Below, piece after piece: positions 8,316 to 18,320 of a stretch of 64,000 bases of DNA. This DNA comes from Heliomicrobium gestii (GTDB lineage: Bacteria > Bacillota > Desulfitobacteriia > Heliobacteriales > Heliobacteriaceae), in the NCBI RefSeq assembly GCF_009877435.1, contig NZ_WXEX01000008.1, forward strand, positions 62,001 to 126,000, written 5' to 3'. Numbering within the stretch: position 1 is the first letter of the stretch; each line of letters opens with the position of its first letter. The position numbers and the translations under genes were made by a program. The notes beneath the pieces are model-generated. The model was not told the DNA's origin and did no database searches. It was given only the letters and a program-made list of their open reading frames with translations.

Positions 8316-9694
8316 CTTAAATCTTCTCGCTGCAGAATCCCTTCCAATCGCGATTCCACATAGCCTTTGTCGATGAGCACCTTTTTGTCCGGAAGGTCAG
8401 GGGCGTCAAAGGAGATATCCTCGACCACCTTCTCCAAAATGGTGTGCAACCGTCGAGCGCCGATGTTTTCCGTTTGGGCGTTGACCCGGTAGGCAATGGA
8501 CGCGATGGCTTCGATCGCCTCTTGCTGGAAGACCAGTTCGATCGCCTCTGTCGACAAGAGGGCGATGTACTGTTTGAGGAGCGATCCCTCAGGCTCTGTC
8601 AGGATGCGCTGGAAGTCCTGCTGGCTGAGCGGTTCCAACTCCACTCGCAGGGGGAAGCGCCCCTGCAACTCCGGGATCAGGTCAGAGGGCTTGCTCACAT
8701 GAAAGGCGCCAGCGGCGATAAACAAGACATGATCCGTCTTTACGGGACCATGTTTGGTCATTACGGTGGATCCTTCGACAATAGGCAGGATGTCTCGCTG
8801 TACACCTCCACGGGAGACGTCGGGTCCCTGTCCGCCTTCCCGGGAGGCGATCTTGTCGATCTCATCCAAGAAGACAATGCCCGACTGTTCGGCCCGCTCA
8901 ATGGCCTCACGGGTGACAGCGTCCATGTCGATCAGCTTTTGCGCCTCCTGCACCGCCAGGATGCGGCGCGCTTCCCGGACAGTGACGCGCCGGGTCTTTC
9001 TGCCCCGGGGCAGGATCTGTCCAATCATATTTTGGATATTGGCGCCCATCTCATCGAGGCCGGAGCCGGCGAAGATGTCGCCGAGGGGCATGCTGTTATC
9101 GTCTACTTCGATCTCAAGCCAGTCGTCTTCCAATTCCATGCGCTTCAGCTTTTGGCGGACGATGGCCCGCTTTTCCCGCAACTCCGGGTCGTTCGAAGGC
9201 GGCGACGGCGGGTTTGATTGTGCCCCTCCAAACAGCATTTCGAAGGGATTGGCCATGTTTTTTGGGGTCTTTGGTTGTGGAACCAGGAGCTCGACGAGGC
9301 GTTCTTCTGCTTCCTGGTCGGCCCGCGTCTTGACCTCCTCCATCCGCTCCGCCTTGACCATACGGATCGCCGTCTCGACGAGGTCGCGCACGATGGACTC
9401 CACATCCCTGCCGACATAGCCGACTTCGGTAAATTTCGTTGCTTCAACCTTGATAAAAGGCGCCTGTACGAGACGCGCCAACCGGCGGGCGATCTCGGTC
9501 TTGCCTACCCCAGTCGGACCGATCATGAGGATGTTTTTGGGGGTTACCTCATCGCGCAGGATCTCCGGCAGCAATTGCCGGCGGTAACGGTTGCGCAACG
9601 CGATGGCGACGGCTTTCTTGGCAGCTTGCTGCCCCACGATATAGCGGTCCAATTCCTCCACGATATGTTTCGGTGTCAGATTGACGGCAGTCAT
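8300..9694 (-). CDS. hslU: ATP-dependent protease ATPase subunit HslU (ClpY)
   Basis: This 464-residue AAA+ unfoldase opens with [16 protein letters not shown] and has Walker A GPTGVGKT at residues 59-66. The charged inserted I domain runs from about 110 to 240, Walker B is [12 protein letters not shown], and the C-terminus is EDLSRYIL, the tail that docks into HslV. HslU unfolds substrates and feeds them to the HslV peptidase. It overlaps the hslV stop by 4 bases, consistent with stoichiometric co-translation. Confidence 0.98.
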   Translation of the reverse strand: MTAVNLTPKHIVEELDRYIVGQQAAKKAVAIALRNRYRRQLLPEILRDEVTPKNILMIGPTGVGKTEIARRLARLVQAPFIKVEATKFTEVGYVGRDVESIVRDLVETAIRMVKAERMEEVKTRADQEAEERLVELLVPQPKTPKNMANPFEMLFGGAQSNPPSPPSNDPELREKRAIVRQKLKRMELEDDWLEIEVDDNSMPLGDIFAGSGLDEMGANIQNMIGQILPRGRKTRRVTVREARRILAVQEAQKLIDMDAVTREAIERAEQSGIVFLDEIDKIASREGGQGPDVSRGGVQRDILPIVEGSTVMTKHGPVKTDHVLFIAAGAFHVSKPSDLIPELQGRFPLRVELEPLSQQDFQRILTEPEGSLLKQYIALLSTEAIELVFQQEAIEAIASIAYRVNAQTENIGARRLHTILEKVVEDISFDAPDLPDKKVLIDKGYVESRLEGILQREDLSRYIL

Positions 9695-10242
9695 TTCTCA
9701 CACGTCCCTTCGATCTCTTCCAGGGTGATCCGGTCGTTGGTGTAGACGCAGATCTCCGACGCGACGACCAGCGCCTGCCGGGCGATCTCGCCCGGCGCCA
9801 GGTCAGAGTGGCGAACCAGGGCGCGCGCCGCTGCCAACGCGTAGGGTCCGCCGGACCCGATGGCGACGACGCCGTCATCGGGCTCGATCACCTCTCCGTT
9901 GCCGGAGATGACCAGCAAGTGGTTGGCGTCAGCGGCGATGATCATCGCCTCCAGGCGGCGCAGGAAACGGTCAGTGCGCCACTCCTTGGCCAGATCGACA
10001 GAGGCGCGCAACAGATTGCCTCGAAACTCTTGGATTTTGTTTTCCAATTTATCGAGCAACGTCAGCGCGTCGGCGACAGAGCCGGCGATGCCGGCGATCA
10101 CCTTTCCCTGGTAGAGGCGACGGACCTTCTTGGCCGAGGCTTTCATAATCGTTCGATCGCCAAAGGTGATCTGCCCGTCGCCGGCGACAGCGACATGGTT
10201 TTCCCGTTTCACCGCCACGATCGTTGTTCCCATCATCTTCAT
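9691..10242 (-). CDS. hslV: ATP-dependent protease peptidase subunit HslV (ClpQ)
   Basis: The product is a proteasome-beta-like peptidase of about 183 residues. The motif [20 protein letters not shown] places the catalytic Thr close to the N-terminus, and [18 protein letters not shown] follows. The start chosen is the ATG at 10242, nine bases after a GAGGAG ribosome site; an upstream in-frame ATG at 10251 touches that site and is less likely. Processing would remove the first few residues to expose the threonine. It forms the HslUV complex with the next gene. Confidence 0.96.
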   Translation of the reverse strand: MKMMGTTIVAVKRENHVAVAGDGQITFGDRTIMKASAKKVRRLYQGKVIAGIAGSVADALTLLDKLENKIQEFRGNLLRASVDLAKEWRTDRFLRRLEAMIIAADANHLLVISGNGEVIEPDDGVVAIGSGGPYALAAARALVRHSDLAPGEIARQALVVASEICVYTNDRITLEEIEGTCEK

Positions 10243-10276
10243 CTGGCCCATCTCCTCTCATGCCCCGCGATTGATC

Positions 10277-11311
10277 CTATGCCCGCGGATGGGTTTTTTG
10301 GTATATCTCTTTCAGCCGTTCCGCTGAAACATGGGTATAGATCTGGGTCGTCGACAGTTTGGCGTGGCCGAGCATCTCCTGGACGGATCGGAGATCGGCG
10401 CCACCGTCGAGCAGGTGGGTGGCAAAGGTGTGCCGCAGCGTATGGGGGCTGACCCCTCGCTGCAAGGCCGCCCCGGCAGTGATGCGGGAGAGGATGTCCT
10501 GGGCGCCGCGCGCATGCAGCCGCCCTCCCCGGTGGTTTAAAAAGAGAGCCGGCGACACCTCTCGCTGCCGCCGCGCCAACTCGGGCCGCCCCTCCTGTAA
10601 GTAACGCCCGATCGCCTCTAGCGCCTCTTCCCCCACAGGCACGATCCGTTCTTTTCCGCCTTTGCCGAGGACGCGAACATAGCCGAGGCTTGCGTCCAGG
10701 GCGCCCAGATCGAGTCCACAGAGTTCCGCCACCCGCAAACCGGAGGCGTAAAAGAGTTCCACCATAGCTCGATTGCGCAGCGCCAGGGGGCCTTCGCTCG
10801 TTTTATCAGCCGCCGCGATCAGGCCTGACACCTCTGATTCGCTCAGTGTTTTGGGAAGGGGCCGACCGAGTTTGGGAGATTTCAGCCGTTTCATGGGATG
10901 GCTGGCGAGCTGCCCTTCGCGGATCAGATAGCGAAAAAAGCCGCGCCAGGCGGCCAGTTTGCGCGCCAGTGACGAACGTTCCATCCCGATGGCGTACAGA
11001 CGGGTGAGACAGAGGCGCAATTGCTCGGCTCTAACCGCCGAGGGACTGGGCACAGGGGAAGCCGTCTGCTCCAGCAATTCGACCAGTTGCGCCAGATCAC
11101 CGGCATAAGCCGCCCGGGTGTGCGGCGATGTATTGCGTTCGCCGGCCAGGTGGCGCAGGTAGCAATCGATCCAGCCATCCCACTGGCCGATCGCGCCATC
11201 GATTCCACCATTTTTGCTTTCTACGGTATCATCTACGGTGTTTTCGGCGACATCCCGCACCCTGATCCCATCGCCCATCTTCTCACCGCTTCCCTGATGG
11301 TTTTTTGCCAT
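10277..11311 (-). CDS. xerC: Tyrosine recombinase XerC/CodV
   Basis: This 344-residue integrase-family protein contains the full catalytic set: Arg in YASGLRVAELCGLDLG, Lys in VLGKGGKERIVPVG, His-x-x-Arg in SPHTLRHTFATHLL, His in LGHAKLSTTQ and the nucleophile Tyr in IYTHVS. The SAM-like N-terminal core-binding domain begins near residue 48 (WIDCYLRHLAGERNTSPHTR). Position between trmFO and hslV is that of B. subtilis codV, the XerC partner for chromosome dimer resolution at dif. An acidic extension of about 40 residues precedes the core domain; a GAGGGAGA site supports this start. Confidence 0.95.
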   Translation of the reverse strand: MAKNHQGSGEKMGDGIRVRDVAENTVDDTVESKNGGIDGAIGQWDGWIDCYLRHLAGERNTSPHTRAAYAGDLAQLVELLEQTASPVPSPSAVRAEQLRLCLTRLYAIGMERSSLARKLAAWRGFFRYLIREGQLASHPMKRLKSPKLGRPLPKTLSESEVSGLIAAADKTSEGPLALRNRAMVELFYASGLRVAELCGLDLGALDASLGYVRVLGKGGKERIVPVGEEALEAIGRYLQEGRPELARRQREVSPALFLNHRGGRLHARGAQDILSRITAGAALQRGVSPHTLRHTFATHLLDGGADLRSVQEMLGHAKLSTTQIYTHVSAERLKEIYQKTHPRA

Positions 11312-11382
11312 ATCTCTCCCTCTGACGTCCCTCAGTCCACTTTAAAACCGATCGGCAAACCGGTCGATGTCGATTCGGCGCA

Positions 11383-12690
11383 TTACTCCTTTAGTGCCGC
11401 CATATAGCTATCCAATGATTCCAAGGCCCGGCGGGCATGGGCCTGCTGTCGAGGCCGCTTGCCTTTCACTTTTTCTGTCAGCGGCGGGAAGAGGCCGTAG
11501 GTGACATTCATCGGCTGAAAATGCTTCGCTTCGGCAGTGGTGATGTAGGCCGGCAAGGCGCCGATGGCTGTCTCCGCCGGAAAAAGGAGGGGTGTCTGTC
11601 CCTGTGCGTGACGGGCGGCGTTTAACCCGGCCACCAGACCGGCGGCAGCCGATTCGACATAACCTTCCACGCCGGTGATCTGGCCGGCGAAAAATAGGCC
11701 CGGATCTTTGCGTAGTTGGTATGTGGGCAGCAGCAGTGTGGGGCTGTTGATGAAGGTGTTGCGGTGCATGACACCGTAGCGGACGAACTCCGCTTGTTCC
11801 AGACCGGGGATCATTTGGAAGACCCGCTTCTGCTCGGGCCACTTCAGGTGAGTTTGGAAACCGACCAGATTGAACATCGTCCCCTGGCGGTTTTCCTTGC
11901 GCAGTTGCACGACGGCAAAAGGCCGCTTGCCCGTGCGCGGATCGGTCAAACCGACCGGTTTGAGGGGACCGAAGAGGAGCGTTTGCTTGCCCCGTTTGGC
12001 CATCACTTCCACAGGCATACAGCCCTCGAAGTAGATCTCTTTTTCAAATTCCTTCAGCGGGTGGCCCTCAGCCGTTACCAGCGCCTCGTAAAAGCGATCA
12101 TACTCGCTTTCGTCCATGGGACAGTTGAGGTAATCGGCATCGCCCTTGTCATAGCGGGATGCCCAAAAAGCCACCGACAGATCAACCGATTCCGCATCCA
12201 CGATGGGCGCTGCGGCATCGTAAAAGTAAAAATAGTCCTCCCCGGTGAGCGCCTGAATCGCTTGGGAGAGCGCCGGTGAGGTCAAGGGACCGGACGCGAT
12301 GATCAGCGGCCGGCTCTCTGGGATTTCACGGATCTCCTCGCGGCGCAGCGTGATCAGAGGATGACTGACCAGTTTTTCGGTGATATGGGCGGAAAAACCC
12401 TCCCGGTCGACGGCGAGGGCGCCCCCCGCCGGGACCGCATGGGCATCAGCCGCTTCCATGATCAGCGAACCGAGCCGGCGCATCTCTTCTTTTAAAAGAC
12501 CGACGGCGTTCTCCAGGGCGGCCCCGCGCAGGGAGTTGGAACAGACCAGTTCGGCGAAGTCGCCTGTTTTGTGAGCCGGCGTCATCTCGGTGGGACGCAT
12601 CTCGAAAAGTTGGACGGGCAGGCCCTGCTGGGCAATCTGCCAGGCGGCTTCCGAACCGGCCAGCCCGGCGCCGATGATCGTTACTGTCAC
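11383..12690 (-). CDS. trmFO: tRNA (uracil-5)-methyltransferase TrmFO (folate/FAD-dependent)
   Basis: This 435-residue flavoprotein starts with the FAD-binding motif [20 protein letters not shown]. It carries the family segments [35 protein letters not shown] and [16 protein letters not shown]. TrmFO makes 5-methyluridine-54 in tRNA using methylenetetrahydrofolate and reduced flavin. It lies 11 bases from the end of topA, in the conserved topA-trmFO-xerC order (gid/trmFO in older naming). Confidence 0.98.
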   Translation of the reverse strand: MTVTIIGAGLAGSEAAWQIAQQGLPVQLFEMRPTEMTPAHKTGDFAELVCSNSLRGAALENAVGLLKEEMRRLGSLIMEAADAHAVPAGGALAVDREGFSAHITEKLVSHPLITLRREEIREIPESRPLIIASGPLTSPALSQAIQALTGEDYFYFYDAAAPIVDAESVDLSVAFWASRYDKGDADYLNCPMDESEYDRFYEALVTAEGHPLKEFEKEIYFEGCMPVEVMAKRGKQTLLFGPLKPVGLTDPRTGKRPFAVVQLRKENRQGTMFNLVGFQTHLKWPEQKRVFQMIPGLEQAEFVRYGVMHRNTFINSPTLLLPTYQLRKDPGLFFAGQITGVEGYVESAAAGLVAGLNAARHAQGQTPLLFPAETAIGALPAYITTAEAKHFQPMNVTYGLFPPLTEKVKGKRPRQQAHARRALESLDSYMAALKE

Positions 12691-12701
12691 TCTATCGTCA
12701 C

Positions 12702-14876
12702 CTATTCTTCTGCAAGTTGCTCTGTCGATGGCTTGATCGTTTCTGCATCGTCAGGCGCGCCGGGCAACCAACCGGGAGAAGCCCCCTTCTCCCCGTCCGG
12801 AACCGCCTCCTCATAACCGCACCCCTCGGTGGTGCAGAGGCGGCGCGTACCCAGCTTTTTGGACTCCTTTTGCACCATCGGTTTGCCGCACTGCGGGCAG
12901 GGCACATTGGTGGGCCGTTCCCAAGAGACGTAATCGCATTCGGGATAATTGGCGCAACCAAAAAACTTCCGGCCTTTTTTTGTCCGCCTGATGACGATGT
13001 GGCCATCGCATTTGGGGCAAGGAACGCCGATCTCCTCCAGCAAGGGCTTGGTAAAACGGCACTCGGGGAAACGGGGGCAGGCCAAAAAGCGGCCAAAACG
13101 CCCCTGTTTGATCACCAAGTTGGCGCCGCAGACTTCGCAGAGCTGGTCAGTCACTTCATCGGCGATCTCGATCTCGCCGATTTTTTCTTCTGCGTCCTCC
13201 AGGGTTTCTCGAAAAGGTTCGTAAAAATCGCGCAGGATGCGCTTCCAATCGGCGGCGCCTTCCTCGATAGCGTCTAACTTGTCTTCCATATCTGCCGTAA
13301 ATTCCACATCGATGATGTCAGGAAAATGCTCCTTCAGCAGATCGACGACCACCTCGCCGAGTTCGGTCAGGTAAAACTGCTTATCTTCACGAACGACATA
13401 ACCGCGAGCGACAATTGTCTCAATGATCGGAGCATACGTGGAGGGACGGCCGATCCCCCGTTCCTCCAAAGCCCGGACAAGGGTCGCCTCGCTGTAGCGT
13501 GGCGGCGGCTGGGTGAAATGCTGTTTCGGATCGAGCTTCCGCAGTGCCAGTTTCTCCTCGGCAAACACCTCGGGGAGCAACCCTTCCTCATCCTTGCTGT
13601 CATCGTCACGACCTTCGATGTAGACCTTCATGAAGCCGGGAAACTTGAGCACCGACCCGGAGGCGCGAAAGCCGAAGGCCCCCGCCTTGATCTCGATCGT
13701 CGTCGTATCCATGACGGCAGAACTCATCTGGCTGGCGACAAAGCGCTCATAGATCAACTTGTACAGCTTAAACTGATCGTTTGTCACCACCGCTTTCAAC
13801 GTCTCAGGCTCGCGCGCCACCGATGTGGGCCGGATCGCCTCGTGGGCGTTTTGAATCTTGCCCTTGTTTTCATAGACGCGCGGTTCTGCCGGCTGGTAGT
13901 CGGCGCCGAAACGGTTCTGAATGTGCTCACGGACCTCTTCGACGGCGCCGTCGGAAACCCGCACCGAGTCGGTGCGGATGTAGGTGACGAGACCAACGGT
14001 CCCCTCTTTTCCCAAATCCAAGCCTTCATAGAGTTGCTGAGCGATCATCATGGTCTTGCGAGCGGTAAAACCGAGTTTGCGATAGGCCTCCTGCTGCAAA
14101 GAACTGGTCGTAAAAGGCGGCGCCGGGTTGCGTCGCTTTTCTTTCCTTTTAACCTCACTGACGACAAAGTCCTGTCCGGACAGTTCCCCCAGGACTTGGT
14201 CCATCCTTTCGCCGTTGTTGATCTCCAGTTTGTTTTCGTCCTGACGAACAAGCCGCGCCTGCAGGTTCCCCTTGTCGCCTTTCAACTCAGCCGTCAAGGA
14301 CCAGTACTCCTCAGGGACGAAATCATTGATCTCCTCTTCCCTGTCACCGATCAGCCGCACGGCCACCGACTGAACCCGTCCGGCGGAAAGGCCTTTGCGG
14401 ATCTTGCGCCAGAGGAGCGGGCTGAGATTGTAACCGACGAGCCGGTCAAGGATGCGGCGAGCCTGCTGGGCCTCGACCCGGCTCGTGTCAATGGGACGCG
14501 GTTTTTTGACGGCATTTTGGATGGCCGATTTGGTGATCTCATTGAATTCGATGCGACAGGGCGTATGTTCATCGACGCCAAGAACTTGGGCCAGATGCCA
14601 GGCGATGGCTTCCCCTTCCCGATCAGGGTCAGGTCCCAGCAGGATCTGATCCGACTTTTTGGCGGCTGTCCGGAGTTCTTTCAACAGTTCCCCTTTGCCC
14701 CGGATGGTGATGTACTTCGGATTGAAGTCTCCCTCCACGTCAACGCCGAATTGGCTTTTGGGCAAATCGCGCACATGGCCCATGGAGGCCTTCACCTGGT
14801 AGCGGCGACCGAGAAACTTGCTGATGGTTTTCGCTTTGGCAGGCGATTCGACGATGACAAGCACTTTATTGGACAA
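12702..14876 (-). CDS. topA: DNA topoisomerase I TopA
   Basis: This type IA topoisomerase has about 724 residues. The Toprim domain ([33 protein letters not shown]) is followed by the catalytic region with the active-site Tyr in [14 protein letters not shown]. Three C-terminal four-cysteine zinc ribbons (CEVCGANL..., CPKCDGHI..., CPQCGKPM...) come last. The TTG at 14876 ([11 protein letters not shown]) fits the family N-terminus and lies 6 bases after AAGAGGTG; an in-frame GTG at 14885 is an alternative. The enzyme relaxes negative supercoils. A TATAAT at 14920-14925 on the minus strand, in front of the gene, could be its -10 element, though no good -35 is seen. Confidence 0.98.
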   Translation of the reverse strand: MSNKVLVIVESPAKAKTISKFLGRRYQVKASMGHVRDLPKSQFGVDVEGDFNPKYITIRGKGELLKELRTAAKKSDQILLGPDPDREGEAIAWHLAQVLGVDEHTPCRIEFNEITKSAIQNAVKKPRPIDTSRVEAQQARRILDRLVGYNLSPLLWRKIRKGLSAGRVQSVAVRLIGDREEEINDFVPEEYWSLTAELKGDKGNLQARLVRQDENKLEINNGERMDQVLGELSGQDFVVSEVKRKEKRRNPAPPFTTSSLQQEAYRKLGFTARKTMMIAQQLYEGLDLGKEGTVGLVTYIRTDSVRVSDGAVEEVREHIQNRFGADYQPAEPRVYENKGKIQNAHEAIRPTSVAREPETLKAVVTNDQFKLYKLIYERFVASQMSSAVMDTTTIEIKAGAFGFRASGSVLKFPGFMKVYIEGRDDDSKDEEGLLPEVFAEEKLALRKLDPKQHFTQPPPRYSEATLVRALEERGIGRPSTYAPIIETIVARGYVVREDKQFYLTELGEVVVDLLKEHFPDIIDVEFTADMEDKLDAIEEGAADWKRILRDFYEPFRETLEDAEEKIGEIEIADEVTDQLCEVCGANLVIKQGRFGRFLACPRFPECRFTKPLLEEIGVPCPKCDGHIVIRRTKKGRKFFGCANYPECDYVSWERPTNVPCPQCGKPMVQKESKKLGTRRLCTTEGCGYEEAVPDGEKGASPGWLPGAPDDAETIKPSTEQLAEE

Positions 14877-14927
14877 CCAGGTCACCTCTTATCTATCAAA
14901 AAACTGACTTATTTCATCTATTATAAC

Positions 14928-16046
14928 CTAGCAGGCGACAAAACCGCCGCCCCGCTCCATTTGTACCCGTCCCTTCAGTTCCAGCAGGGTCAAGGCGGCA
15001 GCCACCTCTGATCCGGAAAGGCTCAGCCGGGCGGCCAGTTCATCGGCGCTTCTCGGTTCCCAGTCGACGATCTCCATTATTCTACGCTCCGCCTCTGACA
15101 GTCGATCCGTTGCAGGGCTGTTCTCTACCGATTGTCCCAGCAAAGGCAGGCACAACTGTCGCTGGTCCTCATCAAGGATGTCTTCTATGGTGACAATCAG
15201 CTTGGCGCCCTGCTGGATCAACCGGTTGGCGCCGACGCTTTGCGGCAGTGTGATCGGCCCCGGCACAGCGAAGACATCACGCCCCTGCTCTAAGGCCTGA
15301 TCGGCGGTGATCAAGGCCCCTGACTTCTCCCCCGCCTCGACGACGATGACGCCCGTCGAAAGTCCGGAGATGATTCGATTGCGCGCCGGGAATGTGCCCG
15401 GTTCCGGTCTTGTCCCCGGCGGGTACTCGCTCACCAGGGCGCCTTGTTCCACAATCCAACCGGCCAGTTTGCCATGTTCTGGCGGATAGATGATATCGAC
15501 GCCGCCGGCCAGCACGGCGATCGTCCTTCCCCCTGCCTCGAGGGCGCTTTGATGAGCGATCCCGTCAATGCCGCGAGCCATGCCGCTGACGATCGTCCGC
15601 TTCCGAAGCGTCAGTTCTCGGGCGACGGCAGCGCAAACCTTCGCGCCATAGGGGGACGGCTTACGGGTGCCGACGATAGCCAGGGCTTCTCCATCTTCCG
15701 GCAAGAGCCTCCCTCGTATGTACAACACCGGTGGCGGGTCAGGGATGTTGCGCAGCAACGCAGGGTAGTTTCCATCGGTAACCAGAAGGGCGGCGATATC
15801 GCCCTGCGCGAGACGCCGCAACAACGCCTTCGTTCGCTCCGTCCGTCTCCTCGCCTGCAGCGTCCGTTCCCAGCCCTGCCGGCTTAACCCGGCTATACCG
15901 TCCCAGCGCTCATCGGCGGCCATCCAGGCGGCGCGGGCCGTTCCAAAATGCCCCAGAAGTGCGTAAAACCGCCGCGGTCCAATGCCGGGCAATGCCGACA
16001 GGGCGATCCAGCTTTCCTGCTCCGTCAGAGCCGGGGGATGGGCCAT
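14928..16046 (-). CDS. dprA: DNA-processing protein DprA/Smf
   Basis: The 372-residue product has a helix-hairpin-helix region at the N-terminus (LSALPGIGPRRFYALLGHFG). The Rossmann-type DprA domain follows (AIVGTRKPSPYGAKVC, VSGMARGIDGIAHQSALEAG, VLAGGVDIIYPPEH, ARNRIISGLSTGVIVVEAG), with a C-terminal winged helix (LAARLSLSGSEVAAALTLLE). DprA loads RecA on incoming single-stranded DNA during transformation. The ATG at 16046 is preceded by an AGAGGGG site; an in-frame ATG at 16109 lacks one. comM, normally upstream of dprA, is present there only as a fragment. Confidence 0.97.
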   Translation of the reverse strand: MAHPPALTEQESWIALSALPGIGPRRFYALLGHFGTARAAWMAADERWDGIAGLSRQGWERTLQARRRTERTKALLRRLAQGDIAALLVTDGNYPALLRNIPDPPPVLYIRGRLLPEDGEALAIVGTRKPSPYGAKVCAAVARELTLRKRTIVSGMARGIDGIAHQSALEAGGRTIAVLAGGVDIIYPPEHGKLAGWIVEQGALVSEYPPGTRPEPGTFPARNRIISGLSTGVIVVEAGEKSGALITADQALEQGRDVFAVPGPITLPQSVGANRLIQQGAKLIVTIEDILDEDQRQLCLPLLGQSVENSPATDRLSEAERRIMEIVDWEPRSADELAARLSLSGSEVAAALTLLELKGRVQMERGGGFVAC

Positions 16047-16100
16047 AGGTCTCGTCCCCTCTCCATCGCCAGCGCCTTTGGTTCTTGACCGTCTGGATAA

Positions 16101-16460
16101 TCGTACCATCGAACGATATCTACATTAACGGGTTATCCAATCCCTGTCAAGCAAAGCGCCGAAATTTGTGGTCATCATCACAACTTGTTGATTTCATGGC
16201 AGCGATGCATGACACGGGGCGAGGTCAGTGGCGCAAAGCAGGCACAGCCCTGCGTTTCTTCAGCAGATTTATCAAAAGGTTCATCGAGTTGGCAATGAAA
16301 TCGCCTATTTATTCGACTGCGATGATAGAATTCCTTTTTATTCGACCAGCGCATTTTTCGAGAATACAAAGAAATAATCGCCAAAATTCGTCAACCGTGT
16401 GTTTTTTCAAGAGAAGTCAATCCAGGGTATATCGCTCGCACCATCGATCGATATTTACAT
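16101..16460. repeat. Pair of 25-bp imperfect direct repeats bounding a non-coding region
   Basis: Positions 16101-16125 and 16436-16460 match at 22 of 25 bases; the shared core is CCATCGAWCGATATYTACAT. They lie at the two ends of the 470-base gap between dprA and the orphan small gene. The rest of the gap holds no credible gene; a terminator follows the second copy. The core contains the self-complementary ATCGATCGAT-like centre, so regulator binding sites or remnants of an insertion are both possible. Confidence 0.45.
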
Positions 16461-16465
16461 ATGAA

Positions 16466-16503
16466 AAGACCCCTCAACTACCGCGGTGGGTTTGAGGGGT
16501 CTT
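16466..16503 (-). terminator. Terminator of the orphan small gene
   Basis: The arms AAGACCCCTCAA and TTGAGGGGTCTT form a long perfect stem, and on the minus strand the stem is followed by TTTTCAT. It lies 17 bases past the stop of the 98-residue gene at 16520-16816. Confidence 0.85.
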
Positions 16504-16519
16504 GATGGGTCGTTGCCGC

Positions 16520-16816
16520 CTATTCGTCCATTTCGTCGACGCTGTCGAGTTCCGCGTCAATTTGGTTCAAAACCACGAGAGATTCGCATAGCCGCTGGAG
16601 ATCAAGCACATTCATCGTTACAAATTCACCCTTGGTTTCAGAAACGTCCATGGCCAATTTGGCGGCGGCCACAGCGACGTCTCGCAATGCCTGGCGCTGT
16701 TCCTGTTTTTTGATCAGTAATGCGTCGGTGTAAAGCGCTGCCACCTCACTGTCAGCGGATACCTGCTTTTTCAGTTCCCCTAATGAAAGGGCACTGCCAA
16801 CATTTGTTTTTTCCAT
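16520..16816 (-). CDS. Hypothetical 98-residue acidic helical protein
   Basis: I do not recognise this protein. The start chosen (MEKTNVGSALSLGELKKQV) follows a GGGGTGG site by 6 bases; an in-frame ATG at 16849 has none. It is acidic, without Cys, His or Trp, and predicted almost wholly helical (LYTDALLIKKQEQRQALRDV, NVLDLQRLCESLVVLNQIDA, ending DSVDEMDE). It has its own strong terminator, so it is probably a real, separately transcribed gene. It sits between dprA and the comM fragment, where no gene is found in the conserved operon, and so may belong to the accessory island. Confidence 0.6.
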   Translation of the reverse strand: MEKTNVGSALSLGELKKQVSADSEVAALYTDALLIKKQEQRQALRDVAVAAAKLAMDVSETKGEFVTMNVLDLQRLCESLVVLNQIDAELDSVDEMDE

Positions 16817-16973
16817 GCCCAACCACCCCACCATTCTTTCATGCGACATACTTTGACGAAAGTTCGGATAAGTCCTGCAAAAAATCTGAAACTGTCGCTT
16901 TTTCGACGGGATAGGCTCTGCTCGTATCCATGATCTGGCGCAAGGGTATCTGAGACTGTGGGCGCGTAGCAGG

Positions 16974-17242
16974 TTACAGTCGAAATCGCAACGCTTCCGC
17001 CAGGTGGTTCACTGCCGCCTCCGCGCGTCAATCACCCGATTCAAGACCGTTTCCGAATTCTCCTCTGCTGTCGACAGTCCCTTCGTTGAATCGAAGAGAT
17101 CGCTGTAGGATGGACGGTTTACAGCCACCTGCAGATCCATGCGATCCCACAAGGGTCCGGAAATCCGGTTGCGATAGCGCTCCACTGATACAGGAGAGCA
17201 GATGCACTCCTTTTCAGGATTGCCGAGATGACCGCAGGGACA
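16974..17242 (-). pseudogene. Fragment of comM (yifB) in its ancestral position
   Basis: On the minus strand, 17010-17242 matches comM positions 30628-30860 over 233 bases with three mismatches and no gap (coding CPCGHLGNPEKECIC to VIDARRRQ). It is then joined directly to a copy of the last 36 bases of comM (NHLAEALRFRL and stop; 33 of 36 identical), with the intervening 217 bases missing. The junction creates a TGA immediately after RRRQ, and the N-terminal two thirds are absent. Orientation and place, upstream of dprA, are what the yraN-comM-dprA operon order predicts. It cannot make ComM. Confidence 0.93.
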
Positions 17243-17292
17243 AGCGTGCAGAGAACATCTTGGGAGAAGTCTCTATTAATAAGGAATCGTTT

Positions 17293-17703
17293 GTGACAGC
17301 GACTCACCTACGAGGGACACAGCCGAAGGTTCCTAATACGCCAGGCGAGCGCCTGTTTCATGCTCGCTCAGCCAAAGGATTGACGATTCGTGAGCTAGCT
17401 GCGGCCTCGGGCGTGACAGAGGCCACCATCAGCTACATCGAAAACAACCATGGCCAGCCGACACTTCGGGTACTGAAAAAGCTGTCTGCTGTACTTGATG
17501 TTTCGCTCGACTACCTCGGATGCTATGACCTGCTCCCAGAAGAATCACTTGGTCAAAAAATTAAAAAATATAGGTTGATGAGTGGTCTGACTATCAATGA
17601 ATTTGCAACGTTAATTGGAGTAAGCGACAAAAGCATTCGTAGCTGGGAGAAAGACAAGCGTGTTCCTTTTTTACACATCCAAAGACTGTTGCTTCATAAA
17701 TGA
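17293..17703 (+). CDS. Tandem helix-turn-helix (XRE-type) regulator at the far end of the CRISPR array
   Basis: The 136-residue product carries two XRE/Cro-like domains in one chain. The first covers about residues 16-72 (RLFHARSAKGLTIRELAAAS, GVTEATISYIENNHGQPTLR), the second about 78-130 (LGQKIKKYRLMSGLTINEFA, LIGVSDKSIRSWEKDKRVP). The GTG at 17293 follows AAGGAA by 8 bases; the frame is open further upstream only because it crosses the comM fragment. No enzymatic domain is attached. The gene lies just before the oldest CRISPR repeats, and its last codons fall in a stretch (17691 onward, GCTTCATAAATGATGACG) that looks like another decayed repeat. Target unknown. Confidence 0.75.
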   Translation: MTATHLRGTQPKVPNTPGERLFHARSAKGLTIRELAAASGVTEATISYIENNHGQPTLRVLKKLSAVLDVSLDYLGCYDLLPEESLGQKIKKYRLMSGLTINEFATLIGVSDKSIRSWEKDKRVPFLHIQRLLLHK

Positions 17704-17764
17704 TGACGCTGCATCGTTCTGTAGTGTTACGATCACCCAAAAGACAGTACAGTTAAATAGTTTG

Positions 17765-18193
17765 GCCTCAATGATGCAGAATGCTCTGGTGCGGTTGTAA
17801 ATTAATTTCCAAGATAGTAACGCCAATGCCGATCCATATTTAACGATGCCGCATCATACGATACGCTTGCAACAGTTTCCGCTGAACTCGAACTGATCAG
17901 CTTGACTGCTTCGATGATGCCGCATCTCTCAATGCGGTCGCAATGCACTCGCTGGGAACGTTTGGCCGGGCGTGATCTGCTTCAATGATGGCGCAACTCG
18001 CAATGCGGTTGCATCGTCGACAGTGCTGTCATCCGTCGAGAGGGCCTGCGAGCTTTAATGTTGCCGCATCTTTAATGCGGTTACAACTGTCCGGGTGCCA
18101 TGGCTGGCCGTCGGTGTTGACTCTTCAATGATGCCGCATCTCAGTGCGGTAGCATCCCCCAAAGCACCATCATCTTGGAGATCGGCTTCATGC
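17765..18193 (-). CRISPR. Decayed leader-distal part of the CRISPR array (six repeats)
   Basis: Six degenerate units begin near 17765, 17837, 17908, 17979, 18052 and 18122, spaced 70-73 bases apart, the same period as the intact part beyond the IS element. Substitutions and short deletions have hit the hairpin arms (for example CATC-TCA-GTGCGG in the last unit). The array resumes at 20855 after the IS21 insertion. A seventh, weaker unit may overlap the end of the regulator gene at 17691. These repeats are probably no longer processed efficiently. Confidence 0.85.
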
Positions 18194-18320
18194 TGTAAAT
18201 GCTAACCTAAAAGTGATCCACATTTGAGGCCAGTGATCCGATAAAAAGTGAGCCACCGGATTTCCAATTTTCCTGTATGCTAGAGAGTGCCAACACACTA
18301 GCGTGCAGGAGGAAAAAAGG

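Noticed and set aside
17086-17292. N-terminal extension of the tandem HTH regulator
   Set aside because: The extra 69 codons are the reverse strand of the comM fragment, and the GTG at 17293 has a proper ribosome site.
17765-18193. Separate second CRISPR array of another type
   Set aside because: The repeat period and sequence match the main array and the register continues across the IS21 insertion, so it is the same array.
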